Positions 1-7,922 of a stretch of DNA of 64,000 nucleotides are shown here, in pieces. The stretch covers positions 33,713 through 97,712 of the forward strand of contig CABRHX010000005.1 of NCBI GenBank assembly GCA_902470805.1, in the 5' to 3' direction. Origin of the DNA: an uncultured Collinsella sp. Its GTDB lineage: Bacteria; Actinomycetota; Coriobacteriia; Coriobacteriales; Coriobacteriaceae. Position 1 is the first letter of the stretch; each line of letters begins with the position of its first letter. The notes beneath the pieces are model-generated. The model was not told the DNA's origin. It made no database searches and saw only the letters and a list, made by a program, of their open reading frames with translations. The position numbers and the translations under genes are program-made.

Positions 1-480
1 CACAATGTTCCCGCGTGGATTTTGGTCGATGGACGCGAACGCCAGAGCGATGACGGTGAGCCGAGCCGCACGAGCGGTATGCCGACGCTCGAGGTGCTGC
101 GCGGCGCGGGGCTCAAAAATGTTTGCTGCGTAGTGACGCGCTATTTTGGTGGCACGTTGTTGGGGCCTGGTGGCTTGGTACGCGCCTATACCGCGGCGAC
201 GCAGGCGGCGGTGGCCGCGGCTCAGGAGGCCGGGCAGATCGTCGAGATGGCGAGCGTCGTGCCTGTTGACGTGCACGTGGCCTATCCGCAGTATGAGCAG
301 GTGCTTCGTTTGGCGCAGGATTCGGGTGCCAAGGTTTCGGATACCGATTACGCGGATGCCGTGACAATTCATTTGGTGTTTAAGGCGGGGGAGCAGGAGC
401 CGTTTTGCGCTAAGATGCGCGAGCTTATGGCGGGGCGCGAGGAGATTGAGGCCGGCGCTCCCGAATTTGCCGAGTTCTAA
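1..480 (+). CDS. yigZ: YigZ/IMPACT family protein, 5' end missing
   Basis: The reading frame is open at the window edge, so this is the C-terminal part of a protein whose start lies upstream. The visible 159 residues contain the conserved IMPACT/UPF0029 core: a WILVDG stretch, then DDGEPS with a GMP shortly after, then VVTRYFGGTLLGPGGLVRAY, followed by a small C-terminal alpha/beta domain. Proteins of this family are usually about 200 residues, so roughly 40-50 are missing. The family is cytoplasmic and is associated with translation control (IMPACT) or is of unknown function (YigZ). A TTG at 22 could be called as a start, but the conserved sequence runs upstream of it, so truncation is the better reading. 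Family assignment is firm; function in this organism is not known. Confidence 0.88.
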   Translation, partial: HNVPAWILVDGRERQSDDGEPSRTSGMPTLEVLRGAGLKNVCCVVTRYFGGTLLGPGGLVRAYTAATQAAVAAAQEAGQIVEMASVVPVDVHVAYPQYEQVLRLAQDSGAKVSDTDYADAVTIHLVFKAGEQEPFCAKMRELMAGREEIEAGAPEFAEF

Positions 481-547
481 CGGCGACGGCCGGCGTGCTT
501 TTGGATGGATCCCAAGCGCGCCGGCCGTCGTTTTATGCTGCTGCCGT

Positions 548-994
548 CTACTCGGCGAGCTGCTTTAGCACATCGCAGACGATTTCGACGGCATCGTCGA
601 TGCAACCGGGGCAGCTGCGGAGCGGACCCTTGTCCGATCCGATGCCCTTGAGCGTACCGCAGACGGTCGTCGTGTTCTTCTCGCCAAAACGCTTGGCGAT
701 TTCGCGCGACAGCTTGTAGGTCTGGCCCTTGGTCTTGGGATTTTCCATGCCGTCGCTCATTACAAAGCCCATGATGGCCACGGCGCCCGAGATGGCGCCG
801 CAGGTTTCGGTCATGCCGCCCATGCCGGCGCCAAAGCCCTCGGTGAGGGTAAAGGCGACCTGGGGGTCGAGCCCGACGGCGGGCGCGAGCGTGCAGGCGA
901 CGGCCTGTGCGCAGTTAAAACCACGGGCGTGGTATTCGGCAGCCTGTGCCTGACAGGCGTTGATGTCGAGCTGGGCCGTATCGATTTGCTTCAT
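548..994 (-). CDS. C_GCAxxG_C_C family redox-like protein
   Basis: A 148-residue cytoplasmic protein with spaced cysteines typical of the C_GCAxxG_C_C family: GFNCAQA near residue 25, ETCGAISG in the middle, TVCGTLKG, SCPGC, and a last Cys in EIVCDVL. The family is common in anaerobes and probably binds a metal or cluster or does thiol redox chemistry; no reaction is established. The start was set at the ATG at 994 because AAGGAG lies 8 nt upstream; a longer frame to 1066 has no good ribosome site. It is read opposite to yigZ and metY and stands alone. Confidence 0.85.
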   Translation of the reverse strand: MKQIDTAQLDINACQAQAAEYHARGFNCAQAVACTLAPAVGLDPQVAFTLTEGFGAGMGGMTETCGAISGAVAIMGFVMSDGMENPKTKGQTYKLSREIAKRFGEKNTTTVCGTLKGIGSDKGPLRSCPGCIDDAVEIVCDVLKQLAE

Positions 995-1102
995 CGTTGT
1001 CTCCTTGGTCACGGTGTACCCGCCTATGGTACCCGTGCCGGTACATGTAACCATCGAGAGCTCCATCTATGCCTCATTTCTATCTATCGAACAAATGCCT
1101 AA

Positions 1103-1141
1103 GGTTGAGACAAACACCCTTGATGCATTTGTCTCATAACC
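1103..1141. promoter_or_regulatory. Inverted repeat in the metY upstream region
   Basis: GGTTGAGACAAA pairs with TTTGTCTCATAACC, leaving a 13-nt loop and a 2-nt bulge. It lies between the divergent starts of the C_GCAxxG_C_C gene and metY, about 85 nt before the metY ATG. No T-run follows, so an operator or leader hairpin is more likely than a terminator. The regulator is unknown. Confidence 0.4.
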
Positions 1142-1224
1142 TACCTTGGGGATGGGTTGAGAGGGGTGCAGGGTAGCGGTATCGTGAACCGAATAAAACT
1201 AAAACCCAGGCAAGGGAGCTAGAT

Positions 1225-2508
1225 ATGAGCGAGCAGACTATCGGTACCACATGTGTTCAGGGCGGCTATCACCCGGGAGATGCCGAGCCGCGCCAGGTGC
1301 CCATTTACCAGTCCACCACGTGGAAGTACGACACGTCGGAGCATATGGGTAAGCTGTTTGACCTGGAGGAGTCGGGCTACTTCTACAGCCGCCTGCAGAA
1401 CCCCACGTGCGATCTGGTTGCCGCCAAGATCTGCGAGATGGAGGGAGGCACCGCCGCGATGCTCACGAGCTCGGGCATGGCTGCGAACTTCCTCGCGATC
1501 TTTAACGTGGCCGGTGCCGGCGATCATGTGGTCGCTAGCTCTGCCATTTACGGCGGTACGTATAACCTGCTCGCCCACACCATGGGCCGCATGGGCGTGA
1601 CCTGCACGTTCGTTGCCCCCGACTGCACCGATGAGGAGCTCGAGGCAGCCTTTGAGCCCAATACCAAGCTCGTCTTTGGCGAGACGATTGCCAACCCCGC
1701 CCTTGCCGTGCTCGATATTGAGCGCTTTGCCAAGGCCGCACATGACCACGGCGTGCCGCTGATGGTCGACAACACCTTCCCGACGCCTGTGATGTGCCGT
1801 CCCTTTGAGTGGGGCGCCGACATCGTTACGCACTCCACCACCAAGTACATGGATGGACATGCTGCCTACCTGGGCGGCGTGATCGTTGACCACGGCCAGT
1901 TTGACTGGATGGCTCATGCGGAGAAGTTCCCGGGTCTCACCACGCCCGATGAGAGCTACCACGGCGTGACCTATGCCGAGAAGTTTGGTCGCGAGGGTGC
2001 CTTCATTACCAAGGCAACCGCTCAGCTCATGCGCGATCTTGGTCCTATGCAGAATCCGCAGGCGGCCTTCTTCCTGAACAGCTCGCTCGAGAGCCTGCAT
2101 GTGCGCATGCCGCGTCATTGCGAGAACGGCCTGGCCGTTGCCAAGTTCCTGCAGAGCCATCCCAAGGTGCGCTTCGTGAGCTATCCGGGCCTGGAGGGCG
2201 ATAAGTACTATGACATCGCTCAGAAGTACATGCCCAACGGTACCTGCGGCGTTGTGAGCTTTGGCTTTAACGGTGGTCGCGCGGCGGCCGAGACCTTTAT
2301 GAAGAGCCTCAAGCTCGCCCAGATCGCCACGCATGTGGCCGACGCCCGCACCTGCTGCCTGCATCCCGCTAACGCTACGCACCGCCAGATGAACGATGAG
2401 GAGCTCATCGCCTGCGGTATCTCCGCCGACATGGTGCGCCTGTCGTGCGGCCTCGAGGACACGGCCGATCTGATTGCCGACCTTGAGCAGGCGCTCGAGC
2501 AGTGCTAG
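1225..2508 (+). CDS. metY: O-acetylhomoserine sulfhydrylase (MetY-type PLP enzyme)
   Basis: A 427-residue fold-type I PLP enzyme of the Cys/Met metabolism family. It would make homocysteine from O-acetylhomoserine and sulfide in methionine synthesis. Visible marks are the N-terminal PIYQSTTWKYDT, the GYFYSRLQNPT substrate loop, the cofactor-stacking SSAIYGGTYNL segment, and the PLP lysine in THSTTKYMDGHA (about K207). The length matches MetY better than the shorter MetB/MetC (about 380-400 residues). AAGGGAG precedes the ATG by 7 nt. A single-gene unit ends in a strong terminator. A methionine gamma-lyase role cannot be excluded from sequence alone. Confidence 0.9.
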   Translation: MSEQTIGTTCVQGGYHPGDAEPRQVPIYQSTTWKYDTSEHMGKLFDLEESGYFYSRLQNPTCDLVAAKICEMEGGTAAMLTSSGMAANFLAIFNVAGAGDHVVASSAIYGGTYNLLAHTMGRMGVTCTFVAPDCTDEELEAAFEPNTKLVFGETIANPALAVLDIERFAKAAHDHGVPLMVDNTFPTPVMCRPFEWGADIVTHSTTKYMDGHAAYLGGVIVDHGQFDWMAHAEKFPGLTTPDESYHGVTYAEKFGREGAFITKATAQLMRDLGPMQNPQAAFFLNSSLESLHVRMPRHCENGLAVAKFLQSHPKVRFVSYPGLEGDKYYDIAQKYMPNGTCGVVSFGFNGGRAAAETFMKSLKLAQIATHVADARTCCLHPANATHRQMNDEELIACGISADMVRLSCGLEDTADLIADLEQALEQC

Positions 2509-2577
2509 GCTAGCGTTCGCACAAGGCGCCGATGCTGGCAGAAAGCTTCGGTGGCCTTTCGTTCCGATTCCGTAGGC

Positions 2578-2624
2578 GGGACCCCAATCGCGACTGTTTA
2601 CAGGCGATTGGGGCCCCGTTTTTT
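2578..2624 (+). terminator. Intrinsic terminator after metY
   Basis: GGGACCCCAATCGC pairs with GCGATTGGGGCCCC around an 11-nt loop and is followed by GTTTTTT. It lies 70 nt after the metY stop and only 26 nt before the MFS start. Confidence 0.9.
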
Positions 2625-2650
2625 GCGTTGGACCACTCGAAAGGATGGAT

Positions 2651-3955
2651 ATGGAGAAAACTGCAGAGCAGCTGCGCCGCGAGCACATTGCCCTAGAGGG
2701 CGACACCCATGGCAAGAACAAGTGGGCGATTCTGTTTACCGTGCTCATCATGACGTTTATGGTGTGTCTGGATTCGACCGTCGTGACCGTGGCGCTGCCC
2801 GTGATGCAAAAGGAGCTGGGCGTGGGCCTCGATCGCATTCAGCTGGTAAGCTCGGTGTATCTGCTTGCGACTTGCGTGGCTATGTTGCCGTTTGGCCGTC
2901 TGGGCGACGTGCGCGGCAAGGTGAATGTGTTCCAGTTGGGCGTCATCGTCTTTTCGGTCGGTTCGTTGCTGTGCGGCCTTTCGGCCTCGCTCGAGGTTCT
3001 TATCCTGGCACGCATTGTTCAGGGCGTCGGTTGCGCGGCGGCCATGGCTAACAACATGGGTATCATCACCGAGTCGTTTCCGGCGCGCGAACGAGGCCGT
3101 GCCATGGGTATTCTCGCGACCTTTGTGGCCCTCGGCATGATGTGTGGCCCCGTGCTCGGCGGCATGCTGGTGGCAAGCTTTCCTTGGGAGAGCATCTTCC
3201 TCATCAACCTGCCCATTGGCGTCATCTCGTTTATCGTGGGGCTCTACACGCTGCCGCATGTTAAGCCGGAGGCCGGCGAGCGCCCCATGTCCCTGATCGA
3301 GGCCGCTCGTCGCTGCTTTGCAAATTCGGCCTTCACCATCAACCTTGCCTGCATGCTCATCGTGTTCGTTGGTATTGGCGCATCTGAGTTTATCCTGCCG
3401 TTCTATTTTCAGGACGCCCACGGCTTCGGTTCCGACATTTCCGGATTGCTCTTTTTGGCGCTGCCAATGGTGAATGCCTTTATCGGCCCGCTTTCGGGTA
3501 CGGTTTCGGACCGTGTTGGCTGCGAGGGCCCCACGGCAGTCGGCCTGGGCGTGTACGTATGCGGTCTTTTTGCGGTAAGCACACTTGACGAGCATTCTTC
3601 CATCCCTGTGATCGTGTGCTGTGTCGCGTTTATGTCGTGTGGTACTTCGATTTTCCAGAGCCCCAATAACTCGCTGTATATGGGCTCGGCTCCGCGCGAA
3701 GCGCTTGGCTTTGCAGGCAGTCTGGGCAGCTTGGCGCGCTATGCGGGCATGGCGCTGGGTATTACGGCAGGTTCGCATATCCTCTATGGGCAGATGAGCG
3801 TGGCGATGGGCGAGGCCGTGACCAGTTTTGTTGTAGGCCGTCCGGATGTATTCCTATTCGGCTTTCGATCGGTGTTCTATGTGCTTATGGCTGTGGCCGC
3901 TGTGGGCTTTGCGCTCGCCATGGTGCGCTTGGTGAGGGTGCGCGCCCGCCATTAG
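2651..3955 (+). CDS. MFS drug/metabolite exporter, DHA2-like
   Basis: A 434-residue inner-membrane major facilitator protein. The first membrane segment carries the DHA2 motif LDSTVVTVALP, followed by the loop motif GRLGDVRGK and the segment ending LARIVQGVG. Further hydrophobic segments run to the C-terminus, which ends in basic residues. DHA2 members such as EmrB/QacA usually have 14 segments and about 480-500 residues, so this is a short member. Substrate is unknown. Start: GAAAGGA lies 6 nt before the ATG at 2651; an ATG at 2645 is too close to that site. The metY terminator sits just upstream, so expression may rely on readthrough or a hidden promoter. Confidence 0.85.
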   Translation: MEKTAEQLRREHIALEGDTHGKNKWAILFTVLIMTFMVCLDSTVVTVALPVMQKELGVGLDRIQLVSSVYLLATCVAMLPFGRLGDVRGKVNVFQLGVIVFSVGSLLCGLSASLEVLILARIVQGVGCAAAMANNMGIITESFPARERGRAMGILATFVALGMMCGPVLGGMLVASFPWESIFLINLPIGVISFIVGLYTLPHVKPEAGERPMSLIEAARRCFANSAFTINLACMLIVFVGIGASEFILPFYFQDAHGFGSDISGLLFLALPMVNAFIGPLSGTVSDRVGCEGPTAVGLGVYVCGLFAVSTLDEHSSIPVIVCCVAFMSCGTSIFQSPNNSLYMGSAPREALGFAGSLGSLARYAGMALGITAGSHILYGQMSVAMGEAVTSFVVGRPDVFLFGFRSVFYVLMAVAAVGFALAMVRLVRVRARH

Positions 3956-3999
3956 CTTTTTGGGAGGCTGTCTGCCACGATTCGCGCCGTCCCAAAAAG
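3956..3999. repeat. CTTTTTGGGA inverted repeat after the MFS gene
   Basis: Perfect 10-bp arms, CTTTTTGGGA and TCCCAAAAAG, are separated by 24 nt and begin right after the stop codon. It may act as a 3' hairpin or weak terminator; there is no T-run on the 3' side of the stem. Confidence 0.5.
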
Positions 4000-4112
4000 A
4001 CTGGTTTGTGGTGCGATGCGGCTTGTGGGGCGGGCGGGGGTCGGTCCGTGGTAGACTATCGAACAACGTTTATTAATCGCGCGGTATCGTTGCCGTGAGA
4101 AGGGGTTGCGCC

Positions 4113-4691
4113 ATGCAGGAGCTTGAGGATCGTATTCGCCATGACGGCATCGTAAAGGCCGGTAACGTCCTTAAGGTTGATGCCTTCCTCAACCACCAAT
4201 GCGACGTTGAGCTGTTCGACCACATGGGCGCCGAGTGGGCCCGTCTGTTCGAGGGTGTCGAGATCAACAAGATCCTGACGATCGAGGCTTCGGGCATTGG
4301 CATGGCTTGCATTGCAGCCCAGCATTTTGGCGGCGTGCCGGTGGTCTTTGCCAAGAAGGCCCAGTCCATCAACCTTGACGGCGAGCAGTATGCCACGACC
4401 ATTTACTCCTTTACCAAGCAGAAGGAGTACCCGGTCATCGTTGGCAAGCGCTTCCTGTCCGAGGGCGACAAGGTCCTGATCATCGACGACTTCTTGGCCA
4501 ACGGGTGCGCGCTCGAGGGTCTTATCAAGATCTGCGAGGCTGCGGGTGCCGAGGTTGCCGGCATTGGCATCGCCGTTGAGAAGGGCTTCCAGGGCGGTGG
4601 CGATAAGCTTCGCGAGCGCGGCTTCCGCGTCGAGAGCCTGGCCCGTATCGCCGATATGGACTGCGAGACCGGCGAGATCACCTTCGCCTAA
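4113..4691 (+). CDS. xpt: Xanthine phosphoribosyltransferase
   Basis: A 192-residue type I PRTase, the usual Xpt length, that would convert xanthine plus PRPP to XMP in purine salvage. The PRPP-binding loop VLIIDDFLANGCA is clear, as are the N-terminal MQELEDRI and the PVVFAKKAQSINL hood segment typical of Xpt. Start: AAGGGG lies 7 nt before the ATG at 4113; a GTG at 4095 is less likely. No purine riboswitch is visible in the short upstream region. The 11-mer CTATCGAACAA at 4056-4066 also occurs upstream of metY. Confidence 0.93.
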   Translation: MQELEDRIRHDGIVKAGNVLKVDAFLNHQCDVELFDHMGAEWARLFEGVEINKILTIEASGIGMACIAAQHFGGVPVVFAKKAQSINLDGEQYATTIYSFTKQKEYPVIVGKRFLSEGDKVLIIDDFLANGCALEGLIKICEAAGAEVAGIGIAVEKGFQGGGDKLRERGFRVESLARIADMDCETGEITFA

Positions 4692-4718
4692 GCGCGCAGC
4701 ACAAGCGATTGGTATGCG

Positions 4719-4754
4719 ATGTGACAAAGGGACTTTCCCTTTGTCACATTTTTT
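4719..4754 (+). terminator. Palindromic terminator after xpt (GTGACAAAGGGA family)
   Basis: ATGTGACAAAGGGA pairs perfectly with TCCCTTTGTCACAT around a 3-nt loop, followed by TTTTTT. The same palindrome recurs at 62760-62790, so it is both a terminator and a dispersed repeat. Confidence 0.88.
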
Positions 4755-4774
4755 GTATGAGGGGAGGTGTTGAT

Positions 4775-5155
4775 ATGGATGAGAACAAGATGGGATGGCG
4801 TGAGTATGCGCACTATGCCGAGATGTCGGTCGAGGAGTTGGCGCGCGATTGCGAGGTGCAGGTGTTTCGCGCGACGGGCCCGGGTGGGCAGGGCGTGAAC
4901 ACGACGGACTCGGCGGTGCGCATGAAGCATGGGCCCACGGGGATTACCGTGACGGCGCGCGAGAGCCGTAGTCAGTTTCAGAATCGTGCGAGCTGCCTGC
5001 GTAAGCTGAGGGCAGAGCTTGAGCGTCGTGGCCGTCCGCCGCGCCGACGCGTAAAGACCAAGGTGCCTCAGCGCTCTCGCCAGCGCAGGCTCAATGACAA
5101 GCACTTCAACGCCATTAAAAAGGCCAACCGTCGCAAGCCGGGCAGCGACGAATAG
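4775..5155 (+). CDS. GGQ-domain peptidyl-tRNA hydrolase / release-factor-like protein
   Basis: A 126-residue cytoplasmic protein consisting of a single RF-type catalytic domain. TGPGGQGVN places GGQ at about residues 37-39, the loop that hydrolyses peptidyl-tRNA in the ribosomal A/P site. The C-terminal third is very basic (PPRRRVKTK, SRQRRL, KKANRRK), like the ribosome-anchoring tail of ArfB/YaeJ. It lacks the stop-codon-recognition domain of RF1/RF2, so ribosome rescue is the likely role; RF-like proteins of unknown role are the alternative. GGGGAGGTG precedes the ATG. The 3' end is flanked by a bidirectional repeat hairpin. Confidence 0.82.
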   Translation: MDENKMGWREYAHYAEMSVEELARDCEVQVFRATGPGGQGVNTTDSAVRMKHGPTGITVTARESRSQFQNRASCLRKLRAELERRGRPPRRRVKTKVPQRSRQRRLNDKHFNAIKKANRRKPGSDE

Positions 5156-5163
5156 CTTCCTCA

Positions 5164-5234
5164 TAAGTTGCGGTGAAATAGGGATTGTTTTGCGGCTTTA
5201 GCTGCATAAACAGTCCCTATTTCACCGCAACTTA
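5164..5234. repeat. AAGTTGCGGTGAAATA palindromic repeat, copy A
   Basis: 27-nt arms at 5164-5190 and 5208-5234 pair with only one G-T wobble; the inner part of the stem reads AGGGATTGTTT/AAACAGTCCCT. It lies between convergent stop codons, 9 nt from one and 8 nt from the other, and probably works as a bidirectional terminator. Related copies are at 23410, 24721 and 62458. Confidence 0.85.
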
Positions 5235-5241
5235 GGTGGGG

Positions 5242-6204
5242 TTAGCGGGTTGGGTGCCAGACCTCGAGGACGGCGGGAAGGATGTCTACCTCGATGCGCG
5301 AGGCGACAACGGGCTCGCCGTCGGCCTGGATGGGGTACTCGGGCTCCTCAAAGGTGAGCTCGGCATGGCGACAGCGTCGCATGCGAACCGGTGGCAGCTT
5401 GGTGTGGTGGCCATCTTTGGCCGAAAGGAACATGGGAAGCGCGACCGCGCGCGGAACGGGGCCGCAGGCGTAGCAGACGTCGAGTATGCCGTCGCAGGGA
5501 TTGGCATCGGGACAGATGCGATAGCCCGAGCCATAGGTGGGGCCCAGCTGAATTGCCATGATGATTGCCCTCACGCGCTCGGCGGGCGCCCCGTCAAAGC
5601 TGACTGTCATGGGGTAGTTGCGATAGCGTAGGCCAAACTGCTCAAGTCCCGAGAGGGTGTAGAGCGGCGTACCGGTGAGACCCGTCTTTTTGCGCAGCTC
5701 GGTGGTGCCCAGGCCGATGGCGGCATCGATGCCGATCGAAAGCGTCTGGTCGTAGTACTCAACGGTAGCCTCGCCGCTGCCGCTCGCAGGGCTCCAAGAG
5801 CGAATGCGCCCGATGTCCTGACGCTGCAGCTCGCAGGTGAGCAGCGCGCCAAAATCCTTGCCGGAGAAATCGTCGATGCCGAGCGTCTGGGCAAAATCGT
5901 TGCCGGAGCCCACGGGCAGGACGGCAAGAGCGGGGCGGGCGTCCTCCTTTTGCGTCATAAGCCCGTTGACGACCTCGTGAATCACGCCGTCGCCGCCAAG
6001 GGCGATAACGGTGCGATAGTCCTGAGCCTGTGCGGCCAGCTCCTTGGCGTGTCCCATACGCTCGGTCAACACCAGGTCAAACTGGGATGCGCGTGCGGTC
6101 ATGTCCAAAAAGCGCTGCAGGTGCTCGGCAACTTCGCGCGCCGCACCCGACTGGGCGGCTGGGTTGGCGATGATGAGCGTGCGACCAAAATCAGTTGCGT
6201 GCAT
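5242..6204 (-). CDS. Diacylglycerol/lipid kinase (DAGK catalytic domain)
   Basis: A 320-residue soluble lipid kinase of the DagK/YegS/YtlR class. Visible marks are the N-terminal TLIIANPAAQSG, the nucleotide-binding GGDGVIHEVVNGL, PVGSGNDFA, and the C-terminal IQADGEPV. These enzymes phosphorylate diacylglycerol or related lipids at the membrane face using ATP. Start: GGGAG lies 7 nt before the ATG at 6204; upstream ATGs in the same frame have no ribosome site. It lies 86 nt downstream of the ClC gene on the same strand and may be co-transcribed. The lipid substrate cannot be told from sequence. Confidence 0.88.
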   Translation of the reverse strand: MHATDFGRTLIIANPAAQSGAAREVAEHLQRFLDMTARASQFDLVLTERMGHAKELAAQAQDYRTVIALGGDGVIHEVVNGLMTQKEDARPALAVLPVGSGNDFAQTLGIDDFSGKDFGALLTCELQRQDIGRIRSWSPASGSGEATVEYYDQTLSIGIDAAIGLGTTELRKKTGLTGTPLYTLSGLEQFGLRYRNYPMTVSFDGAPAERVRAIIMAIQLGPTYGSGYRICPDANPCDGILDVCYACGPVPRAVALPMFLSAKDGHHTKLPPVRMRRCRHAELTFEEPEYPIQADGEPVVASRIEVDILPAVLEVWHPTR

Positions 6205-6290
6205 GGGGCGACTCCCGGCGTGTGACATGGCAGTGCGGTCGCGTTCAGGTCGAATTGCCCCTGATTGTGGCTGCACGGCGATTATTACAT

Positions 6291-7712
6291 CTACTCTATC
6301 AGGTCGTTGTGGCGCTCGATAGCATCCGCTACCGTACCGCCCTCATCCACAATAAGCGAACGGCGCTTGGGAGAGATGATGCGCTGGGCAGGGTACACGC
6401 CGCGGTGCCCGCCGGTTAAGTAGCTGATAAAGGCCACGATGACAAAGAACCCGGCGGCCGTGCCGTGGAACAGGTCGATGGCCATCATGCAGGTGGTGAT
6501 GGGCACGTTGAGGCCGGCGCAGAACACTCCGAGCATGCCGAGAGCCGCCAGAAAACTGGGGTCGAGCCCGGTAAGGCAACCGATCCAGCCACCGAGTGCC
6601 GCGCCGATGCCAAACAGGGGCGTGACCTCGCCGCCTTGGAAGCCCGCGCCCAGGGTAAGCGCTGTGACGACCAACTTGATGGCTGCGTCCGCCAGGGTGG
6701 TGTTGCCGGCAAATCCGGCGCCGGAAAGCCACGTGGAAAGGCCGGCGTAGTCCCAGGCGTCGAGGAGGGCATAGGCGGCCAAAACCACGAGTGCGCCTAT
6801 GAGTGCGCGAACGAGGTAGTTGGTGATAAAGCGACCGTATAGGCTCTTGACGGTTCGAACCGACCAGGCAAAGAGGCGTGCCGTCAGACCGAAGATAATT
6901 GCGCTGATAACAACGATGACGACCGTTTTGGGCGTCATAGCGGGAACGCTGGCGATGACATTCGCTTCGTACTCGGTACCTAGGGCGAGTGATGTAAAGT
7001 AGCCGGTAAACGAGGCGACCAGGCAGTAGATGCCCGCGGTGTAGTCGATCTTGCCGATAAAGCACATCTCCATGCCAAAGAAAGCTCCGGCAAGGGGCGA
7101 GCCGAATACGGCGCCAAAGGCCGACGAGATGCCGGCGAGCATGAGGTCGTGGTGGTCATGCTTTTTGAGGTGGGCGAGGCTCGAGATGTTGCTGGCGATG
7201 GTGCCGCCAATCTGCACCGCAGCTCCCTCGCGACCGGCCGATCCGCCCGTTAGGTGCGTGAGCGTGGAGCAGACGAAGGTGAGGACGGCCATGCGCATAT
7301 GGATGAGGCGTGTGCCCAGAGCGGAGTCGATGACCAGGTTGTTGCCACGCTTGGCGGCGAGACCGTGGTTTTTGTACACCCATGCGGTGGCAACGCCCAC
7401 AACGGGAAGCAGCGCGTAAATCCACGCATGGTGCTCGCGATAGTCGGTCGCGATATTCAGCGAGGCCAAAAACGCCCAAGCGGCAACGCCCATGGCGAGC
7501 GAGACGATGACGACGAGTACGAGCAACTTGGCGCTCGCGAGTAGGTTGCGGGCGTTGCGGCGCGTGTCGGCAGCCAAGAGCTGCTCAGAGCGGGTGAGCT
7601 GATGCCTGCCCGCCGTGATGACGTCGTTCAGGGAGAAAAAACCGCCTTCGTCGAGCGGCTGGGAATGATCCTGCGCTTCGTTTGCGCTTTCGGGTTTGTC
7701 GTTATGAGCCAT
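6291..7712 (-). CDS. ClC-family chloride channel/transporter
   Basis: A 473-residue membrane protein. After a hydrophilic N-terminus of about 65 residues come many hydrophobic helices. The ClC signature is visible as GSAGREGAAVQIGG, with the helix-capping FGSPLAGAFFGME following and GAGFQGGEVTPLF later. The family moves chloride or other anions, either passively or coupled to protons. No C-terminal CBS domains are present. The start at 7712 is supported by AGAGGA 5 nt upstream; a longer frame to 7739 is less likely. It diverges from moeA across a 210-nt promoter region. Confidence 0.87.
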   Translation of the reverse strand: MAHNDKPESANEAQDHSQPLDEGGFFSLNDVITAGRHQLTRSEQLLAADTRRNARNLLASAKLLVLVVIVSLAMGVAAWAFLASLNIATDYREHHAWIYALLPVVGVATAWVYKNHGLAAKRGNNLVIDSALGTRLIHMRMAVLTFVCSTLTHLTGGSAGREGAAVQIGGTIASNISSLAHLKKHDHHDLMLAGISSAFGAVFGSPLAGAFFGMEMCFIGKIDYTAGIYCLVASFTGYFTSLALGTEYEANVIASVPAMTPKTVVIVVISAIIFGLTARLFAWSVRTVKSLYGRFITNYLVRALIGALVVLAAYALLDAWDYAGLSTWLSGAGFAGNTTLADAAIKLVVTALTLGAGFQGGEVTPLFGIGAALGGWIGCLTGLDPSFLAALGMLGVFCAGLNVPITTCMMAIDLFHGTAAGFFVIVAFISYLTGGHRGVYPAQRIISPKRRSLIVDEGGTVADAIERHNDLIE

Positions 7713-7922
7713 ACGTTCCTCTTTTAGGTTGCAACGCAAGCATTATAAAACGCGGTAAACGCGACGAGCCGGTGGGTCGGTTTCCATTCTGTTTCGCGGC
7801 TTGCAACCGACAGGTGTATTTGCGGGTACAGGCCGAGTCGCGGTCGTGCATCGGGGGATTATACTGAGACAAGCATAAAGAATCGGCGCCCCTGTTGTGC
7901 GCCGTGGCATTAAGAGGTGCAT

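Noticed and set aside
1067..1224. A SAM riboswitch before metY
   Set aside because: None of the conserved SAM-I core sequences are present; only a simple inverted repeat is seen.
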